Shown here piece by piece: positions 5,119-5,122 of a stretch of 5,122 nt of DNA (its first letter is position 1; each line of letters starts with the position of its first letter). This stretch comes from an uncultured Clostridium sp. Its GTDB lineage: Bacteria; Bacillota; Clostridia; TANB77; CAG-508. Under the pieces are notes generated by a model, which was not told the origin of the DNA, did no database searches, and saw only the letters and a list, made by a program, of their open reading frames with translations. Location: contig CAMSQT010000098.1 of NCBI GenBank assembly GCA_947062645.1, forward strand, positions 1 to 5,122, in the 5' to 3' direction. A program made the translations under genes and the position numbers.

Positions 5119-5122
5119 GTTT

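Noticed and set aside
5003..5122. A guanine riboswitch in front of guaA
   Set aside because: The likely promoter leaves only about 25 bases of leader, and I see no purine-aptamer hairpin pair in the stretch.
1..5122. CRISPR arrays, insertion sequences or long repeats
   Set aside because: No regularly spaced direct repeats, transposase-like reading frames or terminal inverted repeats were seen; the inverted repeats found are terminators or RNA hairpins.

Overview
The window looks like a low-GC, spore-forming member of the Firmicutes, most likely an uncultured clostridial-type bacterium. It is AT-rich, has strong AGGAGG-type ribosome binding sites, uses mostly AGA for arginine, and carries a clostridial-type MurD, a YtvI-like sporulation membrane protein and a small protein of the Pro-rich, coat-like kind. 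Positions 1-45 are not genomic: they match the Illumina TruSeq index-read adapter, so the left end is an untrimmed contig edge.

Layout: the 3' half of murD (46-746, +); a 190-residue Pro-rich hypothetical protein (826-1398, +) with a possible sporulation promoter and a terminator that works in both directions; a minus-strand transcription unit (about 1641 down to 1400) holding a peculiar tRNA-like gene flanked by hairpins; a cysteine-rich two-CBS protein (1779-2225, +) with its terminator; a ytvI-like AI-2E family permease (2313-3412, +) with a strong terminator; and complete guaA (3467-5002, -) with its promoter near the right edge. The genes belong to separate processes (peptidoglycan precursor synthesis, sporulation, purine synthesis), and most seem to be separate transcription units.

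The striking observation is that murD and ytvI are each broken in frame, three and two times, yet their protein sequence continues perfectly after every break. All five breaks are the same event. The reading frame reaches an in-frame CGG codon, and the family-like sequence resumes one base further on, at a GGA or GGT glycine codon (CGG at 135, 625, 644, 2553 and 2953). No in-frame CGG is used as arginine in any of the five genes, roughly 1,450 codons, while four out-of-frame CGG triplets sit harmlessly in intact sequence. This fits a genome in which CGG is not a sense codon but a +1 frameshift signal, or in which CGGN is read as a four-base codon. Systematic sequencing error is the main alternative and has not been excluded.

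The second unusual item is the tRNA-like gene. It has a near-consensus promoter and good T and acceptor arms. Its apparent GAG anticodon loop has U37, its linker between acceptor and D stems is three bases long, and hairpins lie on both sides.
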